Positions 16,276 to 25,517 of a DNA stretch of 64,000 nt are shown one piece after another (positions within the stretch are counted from its first letter, which is position 1; every line of letters begins with the position of its first letter). The notes below the pieces were generated by a model. The model was given only the letters and a program-made list of their open reading frames with translations. It had not been told where the DNA came from and did no database searches. Both the position numbers and the translations under genes were made by a program. The DNA is from Caballeronia sp. Lep1P3 (GTDB lineage Bacteria; Pseudomonadota; Gammaproteobacteria; Burkholderiales; Burkholderiaceae), in the NCBI RefSeq assembly GCF_022879595.1, contig NZ_CP084265.1, positions 1,612,001-1,676,000 of the forward strand. The letters are read 5' to 3'.

Positions 16276-17444
16276 GACGTCAGGACGACGCCCGCCGACG
16301 CGCTCCATCGCACGTAGACTTCATCGTCGAATGTGGGCGAATCGAGTTCGCCGAGCGCGAGGCTCGACAGGTTCGCGACCACCGTCTTGCCGCTATCGAG
16401 CGTCACGTGATAAAGCGTATAGCCGCCCATATACGCGATGTTCGTGATCTTGCCGCGCCCCCAGTTGAACGCGCCTTCGGGCGGCTTGCGCGTGAGCGCG
16501 ATGCGCTCCGGCCGCACGGAGATCGTCACCGGCATGCCGAGCGGCCCGGTGATGCCGTGGCTCACATAGAGACGCACGGGCAACTCCGCCGATTCGACGA
16601 ATATGTGATCCGGTTCGTCCTCGACCACATTGCCATCGAAGAGATTCGTCGAGCCGATGAACTGCGCCGAAAAGCGGCTGTTCGGGTACTCGTACACCTC
16701 ATGCGGCGTGCCGATCTGCACGATGCGCCCTTCGCTCATCACCGCGAGGCGATTGGCCATCGTCATCGCTTCTTCCTGATCGTGCGTGACCATGATGCAG
16801 GTGACGCCGACCTGATCGAGAATATTGACCAGTTCCATCTGCGTGCGCTGGCGGATCTGCTTGTCGAGCGCGGACATCGGCTCGTCGAGCAACAGCAGCT
16901 TCGGGCGCTTGACGAGACTGCGCGCGAGCGCGACGCGCTGCTGCTGACCGCCGGAAAGCTGATGCGGCTTGCGCTTTGCGTATTGCGCCATCTGCACGAG
17001 CTTGAGCGCATCATGCACGCGGTCTTTGAGCTCGCCGCCGCGCACGCCTTCCTGCTTCAGCCCGAATGCGACATTCGACTCCACGCTCATGTGCGGAAAA
17101 AGCGCGTAGGACTGGAACATCATGTTGACCGGCCGGCTGTACGGCGGCATCTTCGCGAGGTCGACGCCTTCGATCAGAATTTGCCCTTCGGTCACGGATT
17201 CAAGCCCCGCGAGCATGCGCAGGAGCGTCGACTTTCCGCAGCCGGAACTGCCGAGCAGCGCGAAAAGCTCACCCTTCTTCACCGACAGATCGACGCCCCG
17301 AACGGCCACCGTCTCGCCGAATTTCTTGACGACATTCACGATCTGCACGAAGTTCTCGTCCGTGCCCGAACCCGATGCCGACGTGCCCGGCTGCGGCCGG
17401 CCCCATTGTGGCGCTGCCTTCAACGCGCTCGACTGCTCACTCAT
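16272..17444 (-). CDS. potG: Putrescine ABC transporter ATPase PotG
   Basis: A 390-residue ATPase that powers putrescine uptake. Walker A is GSSGCGKS (65-72), the signature is LSGGQQQRVALARSL, Walker B is LLLLDEPMSALD and the switch histidine is in [11 protein letters not shown]-terminal TOBE-type domain ends the protein. I chose the ATG at 17444 (MSEQSSALK); the frame stays open to 17510 but without similarity. The hairpin at 17510-17533 separates it from potF, so potF is probably made in larger amounts than the membrane parts. Confidence 0.93.
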   Translation of the reverse strand: MSEQSSALKAAPQWGRPQPGTSASGSGTDENFVQIVNVVKKFGETVAVRGVDLSVKKGELFALLGSSGCGKSTLLRMLAGLESVTEGQILIEGVDLAKMPPYSRPVNMMFQSYALFPHMSVESNVAFGLKQEGVRGGELKDRVHDALKLVQMAQYAKRKPHQLSGGQQQRVALARSLVKRPKLLLLDEPMSALDKQIRQRTQMELVNILDQVGVTCIMVTHDQEEAMTMANRLAVMSEGRIVQIGTPHEVYEYPNSRFSAQFIGSTNLFDGNVVEDEPDHIFVESAELPVRLYVSHGITGPLGMPVTISVRPERIALTRKPPEGAFNWGRGKITNIAYMGGYTLYHVTLDSGKTVVANLSSLALGELDSPTFDDEVYVRWSASAGVVLTS

Positions 17445-17509
17445 GATTGCCTGTTCGACTCCTGCATCTGTCGTTCGCGGGTCCGTCCGCGCGGGACGGA
17501 TCACGAACA

Positions 17510-17533
17510 AAGCCCCCGGAAATCCGAGGGCTT
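17510..17533 (-). terminator. Attenuator hairpin between potF and potG
   Basis: A 10-base-pair stem (AAGCCCTCGG read on the minus strand, with one G-U pair) and a 4-base loop, 31 bases past the potF stop. The T run after it is short. It probably stops part of the transcripts after the binding-protein gene, as is common in ABC importers. Confidence 0.6.
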
Positions 17534-17564
17534 CGTCATTTCAATGAATAACCGGCTTCGCCAC

Positions 17565-18668
17565 TTAGCGGCCGGACTTGAACTCGGTCCACAGCCGCGT
17601 CTGCAGGCGCTGGATCTCGGGCGGCAAGGGCTTCAGCAGGAACAGCGTCTTGATGACGTCCTGCGGCGGATACACGGCGGGATCGTTCGCCACGTCCTTG
17701 TCCACGTACTTGCGCGCTTCAAGGTTCGCGCTCGGGTAGTAGACCGCGTTCGTGATCGCGGCGTGCACTTGCGGCGTCTCGATGTAGTTGATCCACTCGT
17801 GCGCCGCGTCCTTGTCCTTCGCGTCCTTCGGAATCGCCATCACGTCGAACCAGACGGGCGCGCCGCCCTTCGGAATGTAGTACTCGATCTTGAACGGCTT
17901 CTTCGCTTCGACGGCGCGGTGCTTCGCGATGACCACGTCGCCCGACCACCCGTAGGTAAAGCAGATGTCGCCGCCGACCATGTCGTTGATGTAGCCCGAC
18001 GAGTTGAACTGCGTGATGTACGGGCGAATCTTCTTGAGCATCGCGAGCGCCTCGCGATAATCCGCCGGGTTCGTGCTCATCGGATCCTTGCCGATATAGT
18101 GCAGCGCGGCGGCGAACATCTGGTCCGGCGCGTCGAGCACGGAAACGCCGCAGGCCTTCAGCTTCGAGATGTTCTCCGGCTTGAAGAGAATGTCCCAGTT
18201 GCTCAGGTCCGCGTTCGCGCCGAGAATCTGCTTCGCCTTGTCGACGTTGTAGCCGAGACCGGTCGTGCCATACGCCCAGGGCACGACATATTTGTTGCCG
18301 GGGTCCGCGCCCGCGACGAGCTGCATCAGCGCCGGATCGAGATACTTGAGATTGGGGAGCTTCGATTTGTCGAGCGGCGCGAAGATGTTCGCGGCGATCT
18401 GCTTGCCGGCGTAATTGCTCGTCGGCACGACGATGTCGTAGCCCGAATTGCCCGTCAGCAGCTTCGCTTGCAGCGTGTCGTCGCTGTCGTAGTTGTCGTA
18501 CTTCACCTTGATGCCGGTCTGCTTGGTGAAGTTGGGAATCGTGTCCTTGGCGATGTAGTCCGACCAGTTGTACACGTTGAGTTGCGTATCCTTCGCGGAT
18601 GCCGCAAGCGGGATCAGCGTCGTCGCGCATGCGAGCGCGCCCGCGAGCTTCGCCAGTTTCTTGTTCAT
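17565..18668 (-). CDS. potF: Putrescine-binding periplasmic protein PotF
   Basis: A 367-residue periplasmic solute-binding protein for putrescine. The signal peptide is MNKKLAKLAGALACATTLIP followed by a LAASA cleavage site near residue 25. The mature start LNVYNWSDYIAKDTIPNF is the characteristic polyamine-binding motif. I chose the second of two close ATGs (18668), with AAGGGAG about seven bases ahead; the first, at 18674, would have too short a spacing. Length matches E. coli PotF (370). First gene of the potFGHI operon. Confidence 0.94.
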   Translation of the reverse strand: MNKKLAKLAGALACATTLIPLAASAKDTQLNVYNWSDYIAKDTIPNFTKQTGIKVKYDNYDSDDTLQAKLLTGNSGYDIVVPTSNYAGKQIAANIFAPLDKSKLPNLKYLDPALMQLVAGADPGNKYVVPWAYGTTGLGYNVDKAKQILGANADLSNWDILFKPENISKLKACGVSVLDAPDQMFAAALHYIGKDPMSTNPADYREALAMLKKIRPYITQFNSSGYINDMVGGDICFTYGWSGDVVIAKHRAVEAKKPFKIEYYIPKGGAPVWFDVMAIPKDAKDKDAAHEWINYIETPQVHAAITNAVYYPSANLEARKYVDKDVANDPAVYPPQDVIKTLFLLKPLPPEIQRLQTRLWTEFKSGR

Positions 18669-19183
18669 CTCCATTCTCCCTTGTTCCGACTTCTCGACGG
18701 CGTTGCGCCGCGCGGTTCCGATGTTGCCGATGATGTGCAAAGGGCCCGCGACTCCCTTCAAAAACCCGAAAACTACCACTAAACCGAAGTGCGACAAAAA
18801 ATAATGCGCCGCCTGTCGCGCAAAGCACACGGGGCAAGCGTTTGGCAGACGCCCGCGCGCTATGCCGCGCCCCCGAAAGTGCGCGCATTTTAGCCCCTAA
18901 TCGGCCCCGGCGGCACGTCGACAAGACCATTCGTCGAAGTGAGACGCCGTCCGCGCCCCGCACGGCGATCTCGTCTTCCAAAGCGGCCGTGCGTGCAGAA
19001 ATGCCGGCGCGCGCAGGCCGCGGACAGGCAGCGGAACGGTCGTTGCTAACCCTTTCGGGGTGCGTCGCGACAAGCGCGTCGCCGCTATCGCATCCCGCCT
19101 GGGATTTTCACGCACGCTGCCAGTGGCGGCCTCGGGACCCGCCCGGGCGCGCCGTTGCACCGATCTTCGAGGCCAACGTCCGC
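18669..19183. other. Divergent intergenic region, potF to mntH-like gene
   Basis: About 515 bases between two divergent transporter genes. It must hold both promoters. The part near potF is relatively AT-rich (about 18760-18810). I see no RNA gene, no clear manganese riboswitch and no reliable open frame with a ribosome site, so the rest is unexplained. Confidence 0.6.
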
Positions 19184-20518
19184 ATGAACACCAACCCCTC
19201 GGCGCTTGCCGAACTTTCCGCCTCGAAGTCCGGCGAACCGTCCCGCTCCAGGCCTCACGGGCGCCTTCCCCGCCCGCCGGGCGGCCGCCGCTGGTACTCG
19301 TTCGCTGGAGCGGGCGCGCTCGTCGCGGTCGGCTACATGGACCCCGGCAACTGGGCGACGGCGCTTTCGAGCGGCGCGCGCTATGGCTATCAGTTGCTCT
19401 TCGTCGTGCTGCTCGCGAGCCTGATGGGGATGCTGCTGCAATGGGTTGCCTCACGCGTGGGCGTCGTCACCGGACGCGATCTCGCGCAACTGTGCCGCGA
19501 GCGCTACAGCCGCCGCACGACGCTCGTGCTGTGGCTCGCGTGCGAAGTCGCGATCATCGCGTGCGACGTGGCGGAAGTCGTCGGCAGCGCGGTGGCGTTG
19601 CAGATGCTCTTCGGCGTCTCGCTGACGGCGGGCGTGCTGATGTCGGCGGTCGGCACCTTCGCGATGCTCGCGCTGCAAAGCCGCGGCAAGCGGCCGTTGC
19701 AGCGCGCCGTGACGGCGCTGATCCTGTTCGTGAGTTTCTGCTTCGTCGTGCAACTCGCGCTCGCGCATCCGGACTGGGGCGACGCGCTCGCCGGCTTCGC
19801 TCCGCCGCGCGCGCTGCTGCGCGACGTCGGCATGCTGTGGCTCGCGGCCGGCGTGCTTGGCGCGACCGTGATGCCGCACAACCTTTATCTGCACTCGTCG
19901 CTCGTGCGCGATCACGCGCCCTCGCGCGACGACGACGCCATCGGCGAGGCGCTCAAGGGCGTCAATATCGATACGTTCGCGTCGCTCGGGCTTGCGTTCG
20001 TCGTCAATGCGTCGCTGCTGGTGGTCGCGGCGGCCGTGTTCCATGCGGCCGGTCACGCCGAAATCAACGATCTCGCCGACGCGCACCGGCTCATCGCGCC
20101 GCTCGTCGGCAGCCACTGGGCGGGCATCGCATTCGCGACGGCCCTGCTCGCGTGCGGGCTGAACGCGACGGTCACCGGCACGCTCGCCGGCCAGGCCGTG
20201 ATGGAGGGCTTTTTGCAACTGAAGGTGGCGCGCTGGGCGCGGGCGCTGCTCACGCGGGGTCTTGCAATCGGTCCGGCGCTCGTGGCCGTCGCGAGTTTCG
20301 GGCAGCATGGCTCGAATGCGCTGCTCGTCGCGACGCAGGTCGTCCTGAGCCTGCAACTGCCGCTCGCGGTGATTCCGCTCGTGCGCTTCGCCGCCGATGC
20401 CCGGCTGATGGGCCGCTGGCGCATCGCGCGCCTGCCGCTCGGACTCGCGTGGGGATGCGCGGGCGTCATCGTCGCGCTGAACGTCGCGCTTCTGTCGCAG
20501 GCGGCAACGGGTCATTGA
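19184..20518 (+). CDS. Nramp family divalent metal transporter
   Basis: A 444-residue inner-membrane transporter of the Nramp (MntH) family, proton-coupled uptake of Mn(II) or Fe(II). The metal-binding motifs are present: DPGN in the first membrane helix (GYMDPGNWATAL) and MPHNLYLHSS in the sixth. About eleven membrane helices are predicted. The ATG at 19184 begins MNTNPSALAEL and gives a normal N-terminus; the frame is open further upstream without similarity. It stands alone between the putrescine operon and a phospholipase gene. Which metal it prefers cannot be told from sequence alone. Confidence 0.9.
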   Translation: MNTNPSALAELSASKSGEPSRSRPHGRLPRPPGGRRWYSFAGAGALVAVGYMDPGNWATALSSGARYGYQLLFVVLLASLMGMLLQWVASRVGVVTGRDLAQLCRERYSRRTTLVLWLACEVAIIACDVAEVVGSAVALQMLFGVSLTAGVLMSAVGTFAMLALQSRGKRPLQRAVTALILFVSFCFVVQLALAHPDWGDALAGFAPPRALLRDVGMLWLAAGVLGATVMPHNLYLHSSLVRDHAPSRDDDAIGEALKGVNIDTFASLGLAFVVNASLLVVAAAVFHAAGHAEINDLADAHRLIAPLVGSHWAGIAFATALLACGLNATVTGTLAGQAVMEGFLQLKVARWARALLTRGLAIGPALVAVASFGQHGSNALLVATQVVLSLQLPLAVIPLVRFAADARLMGRWRIARLPLGLAWGCAGVIVALNVALLSQAATGH

Positions 20519-20640
20519 GGGCGGGCGACGCTGGGCGGATCGGGCGGGTCGGGCCGCAGCGGGTTAGGATCGAACCTTTGTTCGCATCGCCCCCACGCGC
20601 GCGGCGGTGCTCCCGTCTCTACCAAAAGGACGCCGATTAC

Positions 20641-21921
20641 ATGGCTCAAGGCCCGCGATCGCTCTTGTTCTCGCTCGTTCGCATCCACACGCGCACCCGG
20701 CGCCTGCGCGCGGCGCTGATGCTTGCACTCTTCTCGAGCGCCGCAGCGCACGCGACTGTCGCCGTGCTGCAACCGGCGCGCGAGGCGGCCGCCGCGCAAC
20801 CGCTCGACCTGACGCTCCTCTACACCGACGACGACACCGCGCCGCTCACCGTCGACGTGCCGAAGCAGTTGACCGTGAACCTCACGAACGGCGATCTCCC
20901 GCCCGCCCCGCTGACGCTGCAACGCGATCCGGCAACGCCCGATCGCCTGCAGCTCGCGCCGGGCCAGTACCGCCGTGTGCGCTATGCGGCGCCGTGGCCC
21001 GCGTCGGCGCGCGGAACGGTGAAGATCGATCCGGTCGGCTTCGACGCTTCGCCGATGCTCGTCACGCTCAACCGCGGCGAGAACCAGACGCAGATCGCCG
21101 CAGCCGAAGCCCGAGAGACGCAGGCGGCCACGCCGACGCAACTCGCAAGCGCGACGGCCGCCGCGGACACGGCCGCCGTGCCGACGACGACCATCGACAC
21201 CATGCTTTCCGGGCGCTTCTCGACGTTCGAGCCGATCTATTTCGCCGACGGCAGGAACGGCGACAACCTCGCGAAGTTCCAGTTCAGCTTCAAGTACCGG
21301 CTGCATCTGCCCGACGATCCGCGCTCGCGCGGCTTTCTCGACAACCTGTATTTCGCCTACACGCAAACGTCGATCTGGAATCTTTCCGCGCCCTCCGCGC
21401 CGTTTCGCGATACGAGCTACCAGCCGCAGCTTTTCTATTACGTGCAGGACACCGGCTGGAAGAGCCCGCTTTTCACGCGCATGGGCGTGGCCGCGGGCAT
21501 CGGGCATGAATCGAACGGCAGGAGCGGCGCTGAGTCGCGCGCGATCAACATCGCGTTCGTGCGGCCGACGTGGGATTTCGGCGACCTCGGCGGCAATCAC
21601 CTGACGCTCTCGCCGAAGTTCTATTACTACCTTTCGAAAAGCGGGAACGAGGACATCGCGGACTATCGCGGCTACGTCGACTTCCTCGTGAAGTACGGCA
21701 GCCCCGACGCCTGGCAGCTTGCCACGACACTGCGCAAGGGCACGAAGCACTGGTACGGCAGCGTCGATACGCAACTCACCTATCCGCTTGCGAAGCTGAT
21801 CGGCAGCGCGTGGGGCGGCTATCTGTGGGTCGGCTACTTCAACGGCTACGGCGAGGACATTCTCGACTACAACCAGCGGCATCACTGGATTGCGCGAATC
21901 GGCTACAGTATTGCCCGCTGA
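20641..21921 (+). CDS. pldA: Outer-membrane phospholipase A
   Basis: A 426-residue outer-membrane phospholipase A1 (OMPLA family) that removes acyl chains from phospholipids that have flipped to the outer leaflet. The catalytic pair is H289 and S291 in GIGHESNGRSG, and the later NQRHHWIARIGYSIAR at the C-terminus is the final beta-strand. A signal peptide ends near AAAHA (about residue 38). Between signal and barrel there is a long (about 170-residue) N-terminal region with no family motif, making the protein longer than E. coli PldA (289). Activity depends on dimerisation and calcium in known members. Confidence 0.9.
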   Translation: MAQGPRSLLFSLVRIHTRTRRLRAALMLALFSSAAAHATVAVLQPAREAAAAQPLDLTLLYTDDDTAPLTVDVPKQLTVNLTNGDLPPAPLTLQRDPATPDRLQLAPGQYRRVRYAAPWPASARGTVKIDPVGFDASPMLVTLNRGENQTQIAAAEARETQAATPTQLASATAAADTAAVPTTTIDTMLSGRFSTFEPIYFADGRNGDNLAKFQFSFKYRLHLPDDPRSRGFLDNLYFAYTQTSIWNLSAPSAPFRDTSYQPQLFYYVQDTGWKSPLFTRMGVAAGIGHESNGRSGAESRAINIAFVRPTWDFGDLGGNHLTLSPKFYYYLSKSGNEDIADYRGYVDFLVKYGSPDAWQLATTLRKGTKHWYGSVDTQLTYPLAKLIGSAWGGYLWVGYFNGYGEDILDYNQRHHWIARIGYSIAR

Positions 21922-21973
21922 ACCTTTCCACGATTGCCCGTCCGCGCGCGCCGGCGCGTTTCAAGTGAACGCT

Positions 21974-22177
21974 ATGTCTTCGAATCTGCACGACCTTCCC
22001 GACAGCCCTTGCATCGGCGTCTGTTCCACGCTTTTCGACGAAGTCTGCAAAGGCTGCGGCCGCACGGCGGGCGAAGTCTCGAACTGGGTCTTCCTGACCG
22101 ACGACGAAAAGCGCGCGATCTGGGAACGCATCACGCGCGAAGGCACGGCCATGCGCTTTCGCAACGACAGGCTATAG
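21974..22177 (+). CDS. DUF1289 family small protein
   Basis: A 67-residue cytoplasmic protein with the DUF1289 signature of four cysteines, PCIGVC followed by CKGCGRT, and a following WxxLTDDEKRAIW-like helix, which suggests a small metal- or iron-sulfur-binding domain. Function of the family is not known. It lies 52 bases after pldA on the same strand and could be part of the same transcript; the next gene is convergent. Confidence 0.85.
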   Translation: MSSNLHDLPDSPCIGVCSTLFDEVCKGCGRTAGEVSNWVFLTDDEKRAIWERITREGTAMRFRNDRL

Positions 22178-22196
22178 GCGAAAAGCTCGCCAAACG

Positions 22197-22222
22197 AAAA
22201 AAAGCCGCACACCCGTGCGGCT
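22197..22222 (-). terminator. Intrinsic terminator for ybiT
   Basis: On the minus strand an 8-base-pair stem (AGCCGCAC and its complement, with a 4-base loop) is followed by seven Ts (22197-22203). It lies 27 bases past the ybiT stop. Confidence 0.8.
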
Positions 22223-22249
22223 TCCTCATGACGGCGACGGCGCGCCGGA

Positions 22250-23842
22250 TTACTGAATTCCCTGACTCGACAGAAAATCCTCGTAATTTCCGCCGAAGTC
22301 GCGCAGCGAGCCATCGGTTTTCACTTCGATGATCCGGTCCGCCAGCCCGCTCACGAACTCGCGGTCGTGCGATACGAAAATCAGCGTGCCTTCGAACTTC
22401 TCCAGCGCGATCTGCAGCGACTCGATGGACTCCATGTCCATGTGATTGGTCGGCTCGTCCATCAGCAGGACGTTGTGACGGCCGAGCATCAGCTTGCCCC
22501 AGATCATGCGGCCCTTCTCGCCGCCGGACAGCACCTTGACGTTCTTCCTGATGTCGTCCGCGTTGAAAAGCAGACGCCCGAGCGTGCCGCGCACCATCTG
22601 GTCGTCGTCGCCTTCCTGACGATATTGATCGACCCACTCGGTCAGCGTTTCGTCCTTCGGAAACTCTTCGTAAGTGTCCTGCGGCATATAACCGACGTTC
22701 GCGTTCTCCGCCCACTTGACCGAACCGCCGTCCAGTTGCAGCGCGCCCTTGAGCGCCTTCAGCAGCGTGGTCTTGCCCGCGCCGTTCTCGCCGATGATCG
22801 CGATGCGTTCGCCCGGCTGCACGCTCAGGCTGAAGTTCTGGAAGATCGTGCGGTCGTATTTCTTGGTGATGCCCTCGGCCACCACCGCGATGTTATGCAG
22901 CTTCTTCTCGTACTCGAAGCGAATGAACGGGTTCTGACGCGACGACGGCTTGAATTCCTCGATCTTGATCTTGTCGATCATCTTGAGGCGGCTGGTTGCC
23001 TGACGCGCCTTCGACTTGTTCGCCGAGAAGCGGCGCACGAAGTCCTGCAGATCGGCCACGCGCTCCTTCGCCTTCGCGTTGGCGGCCTGCTGGCGCTCGC
23101 GCGCCTGCGTGCTGGCGAGCATGTAGTCGTCGTAGTTGCCCGGATACACCTTCAGCGTGCCGTAATCCATGTCCGCCATGTGCGTGCAGACCTGGTTCAG
23201 GAAGTGCCGATCATGCGAGATGATGATCATCGTCGAGTTGTACTGGTTCAGCACGTCTTCCAGCCAACGGATCGAGTTGATGTCGAGGTTGTTGGTCGGC
23301 TCGTCGAGCAGCAACACGTCCGGCTTCGAGAACAGCGCCTGCGCGAGCAGCACGCGCAGCTTCCAGCCGGGCGCGACGTTGCTCATCGGCCCGTTGTGAT
23401 CGGCGATATTGATGCCGATGCCCAGCAGCAGCTCGCCCGCGCGCGCTTCGGCGGTGTAGCCGTCGTATTCCGCGAACTTCGCTTCGAGTTCCGCGGCGCG
23501 CATGTAGTCGTCGTCGGTCGCGTCGGGGTTCGCGTAGATCGCGTCGCGCTCGGTCATCGCGGCCCACATTTCGGTGTGGCCCATCATGACGACGTCGAGC
23601 ACGCGCATGTCTTCATACGCGAACTGATCCTGACGCAGCTTGCCCAGGCGCACGTTCGGCTCGAGCATGACATTGCCCGAACTCGGCTCCAGGTCGCCGC
23701 CGAGAATCTTCATGAACGTCGACTTGCCGCAGCCGTTCGCGCCGATCAGTCCATAGCGGTTTCCTTCGCCGAACTTGACCGAGATGTTCTCGAAGAGGGG
23801 CTTGGGCCCGAATTGCATGGTGATATTGGCGGTAGACAGCAC
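22250..23842 (-). CDS. ybiT: ABC-F ATPase YbiT
   Basis: A 530-residue ABC-F protein, two ATPase domains and no membrane part; these act on the ribosome. It is the YbiT subgroup by its opening [12 protein letters not shown] and by length (530, as in E. coli). First Walker A GANGCGKS (34-41) and second GENGAGKT, both followed by [12 protein letters not shown] signatures, and a linker (YTAEARAG region to [13 protein letters not shown]) of the type that reaches the tRNA sites. The start is GTG at 23842. It is transcribed away from the thrC hairpin. Confidence 0.94.
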   Translation of the reverse strand: MLSTANITMQFGPKPLFENISVKFGEGNRYGLIGANGCGKSTFMKILGGDLEPSSGNVMLEPNVRLGKLRQDQFAYEDMRVLDVVMMGHTEMWAAMTERDAIYANPDATDDDYMRAAELEAKFAEYDGYTAEARAGELLLGIGINIADHNGPMSNVAPGWKLRVLLAQALFSKPDVLLLDEPTNNLDINSIRWLEDVLNQYNSTMIIISHDRHFLNQVCTHMADMDYGTLKVYPGNYDDYMLASTQARERQQAANAKAKERVADLQDFVRRFSANKSKARQATSRLKMIDKIKIEEFKPSSRQNPFIRFEYEKKLHNIAVVAEGITKKYDRTIFQNFSLSVQPGERIAIIGENGAGKTTLLKALKGALQLDGGSVKWAENANVGYMPQDTYEEFPKDETLTEWVDQYRQEGDDDQMVRGTLGRLLFNADDIRKNVKVLSGGEKGRMIWGKLMLGRHNVLLMDEPTNHMDMESIESLQIALEKFEGTLIFVSHDREFVSGLADRIIEVKTDGSLRDFGGNYEDFLSSQGIQ

Positions 23843-23999
23843 GGCGCGTCCTTTTGATGTGTGTACGGCGAAAAACCTAGAATTTTAGCAGCTTTTGACG
23901 GCGGATTCGCCGTCCGGAACATGTCCCCGCCCGATGCGCGCGCGGCGCGCGGCAAAAATGTCCGCTGCGCCCGCTGCGAAGGGGCGCGCCCAAAGCGGC

Positions 24000-24032
24000 G
24001 CGGGGCGCGGCCCTTGTCAGGCCGCGCCCCGC
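24000..24032 (-). terminator. GC-rich hairpin after thrC
   Basis: A perfect 13-base-pair stem (GCGGGGCGCGGCC and its complement) with a 7-base loop (24013-24019), 24 bases past the thrC stop. The following T run is weak, so I call it a likely rather than certain terminator. Confidence 0.65.
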
Positions 24033-24056
24033 GCGTCGCACACCCGGCGTTGCCGC

Positions 24057-25502
24057 TCAGGTGCGCTCGGCGATGTACGCCTTCACGACGGCCGCATCGG
24101 CAGGAACGATATCGAACCTTTGTGGCAGTTTTTCAAGTCCCACAAACGCGGCGGGCCGTTCCGGCTCGCGATCGAGCGCCTCGCGGATCGTCTCGCCGAA
24201 TTTGATCGGCTGCGCGGTTTCGAGAACGATCATCGGCACGCCCGGCTTCAGGTTTTCGCGCGCGACCTTCACGCCGTCCGCCGTATGCGTGTCGATCATC
24301 GTGCCGTAGCGCTCGAACACGTCGCGGATGGTGTTCACGCGGTCGTCGTGACCGCTCTTGCCCGACACGAAGCCGAATTCCTTCACGCGCACGAAGTCGC
24401 CGCTCGCCGCGAGATCGAAGCCGCCCTTCTCCTCGACGTCGCGGAAAAGCTGCACGACGCGCGCTGGATCGCGCCCGAGCAGGTCGTAGACGAAGCGCTC
24501 GAAGTTCGACGCCTTCGAGATGTCCATGCTGGGACTCGTCGTGTGATACGTCTCCGCCGCGCCGCGCACGCGGTACACGCCGGTCTTGAAGAATTCGTCG
24601 AGCACGTCGTTTTCGTTCGTCGCGACGACGAGCTGCTCGATCGGCAGGCCCATCATGCGCGCGATATGTCCCGCGCAGACGTTGCCGAAGTTGCCCGATG
24701 GCACCGTGAACGACACGCGCTCGTCGTTGCTCTGCGTCGCGGCGAAATAGCCCTTGAAGTAATAGACGACCTGCGCCACCACGCGCGCCCAGTTGATCGA
24801 ATTCACCGTGCCGATCTTGTGCGCGGCCTTGAACGCGTGATCGTTCGATACGGCCTTCACGATGTCCTGGCAGTGATCGAAATTGCCTTCCACGGCGAGA
24901 TTGAAGATGTTCAGGTCCTGCAGCGAGAACATCTGCGCGGTCTGGAACGCGCTCATCTTCCGGTGCGGCGAAAGCATGAAGACGCGCACGCCGGTCTTGC
25001 CGCGCATCGCGTATTCGGCGGCGCTGCCCGTATCGCCCGATGTCGCGCCGAGAATGTTCAGCGTTTGTCCGTGCTTCGCGAGCGCGTACTCGAAGAGATT
25101 GCCGAGCAGTTGCATCGCCATGTCCTTGAAGGCGAGCGTCGGACCGTTCGACAGTTCCAGCAGCGAAAGCGGCGTGCCGTTCTCGACGCCGAGCGTCTTG
25201 AGCGGCGTGATCTGCACCGCGCTTTCCTCGTGGCGCACGTTGCTGTACACCTGCGCCGTGTACGTCTTGCGCGTGAGCGAGCGCAGATCGTCGGCGGGAA
25301 TGTCGTCGCTGAACTTCGACAGCACTTCGAAGGCGAGGTCCGCATAGGACAGCGTGCGCCAGCGCGCGAGTTCGTCGGCGGATACGCGCGGATACTGCGC
25401 CGGCAGATACAGGCCGCCGTCCTTCGCGAGCCCGCCGAGCAGAATGTCCGAGAACGTGTGGCGCTCGTTGGAGCCCGCGCCGCGCGTCGAGATGTAGTTC
25501 AT
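24057..25502 (-). CDS. thrC: Threonine synthase
   Basis: A 481-residue PLP enzyme that converts O-phosphohomoserine to threonine. The PLP lysine is K126 in GPTLAFKDMAMQ, and the N-terminal MNYISTRG is typical of the long (class II) group. hom lies 15 bases upstream on the same strand, so the two genes are in one operon and give the last steps from aspartate semialdehyde, with the kinase step (ThrB) absent here. Confidence 0.95.
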   Translation of the reverse strand: MNYISTRGAGSNERHTFSDILLGGLAKDGGLYLPAQYPRVSADELARWRTLSYADLAFEVLSKFSDDIPADDLRSLTRKTYTAQVYSNVRHEESAVQITPLKTLGVENGTPLSLLELSNGPTLAFKDMAMQLLGNLFEYALAKHGQTLNILGATSGDTGSAAEYAMRGKTGVRVFMLSPHRKMSAFQTAQMFSLQDLNIFNLAVEGNFDHCQDIVKAVSNDHAFKAAHKIGTVNSINWARVVAQVVYYFKGYFAATQSNDERVSFTVPSGNFGNVCAGHIARMMGLPIEQLVVATNENDVLDEFFKTGVYRVRGAAETYHTTSPSMDISKASNFERFVYDLLGRDPARVVQLFRDVEEKGGFDLAASGDFVRVKEFGFVSGKSGHDDRVNTIRDVFERYGTMIDTHTADGVKVARENLKPGVPMIVLETAQPIKFGETIREALDREPERPAAFVGLEKLPQRFDIVPADAAVVKAYIAERT

Positions 25503-25517
25503 GATTCGCGTACCCGA

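Noticed and set aside
18669..19183. Possible manganese riboswitch before the Nramp gene
   Set aside because: I looked for the conserved yybP-ykoY pairing and loops and did not find them.
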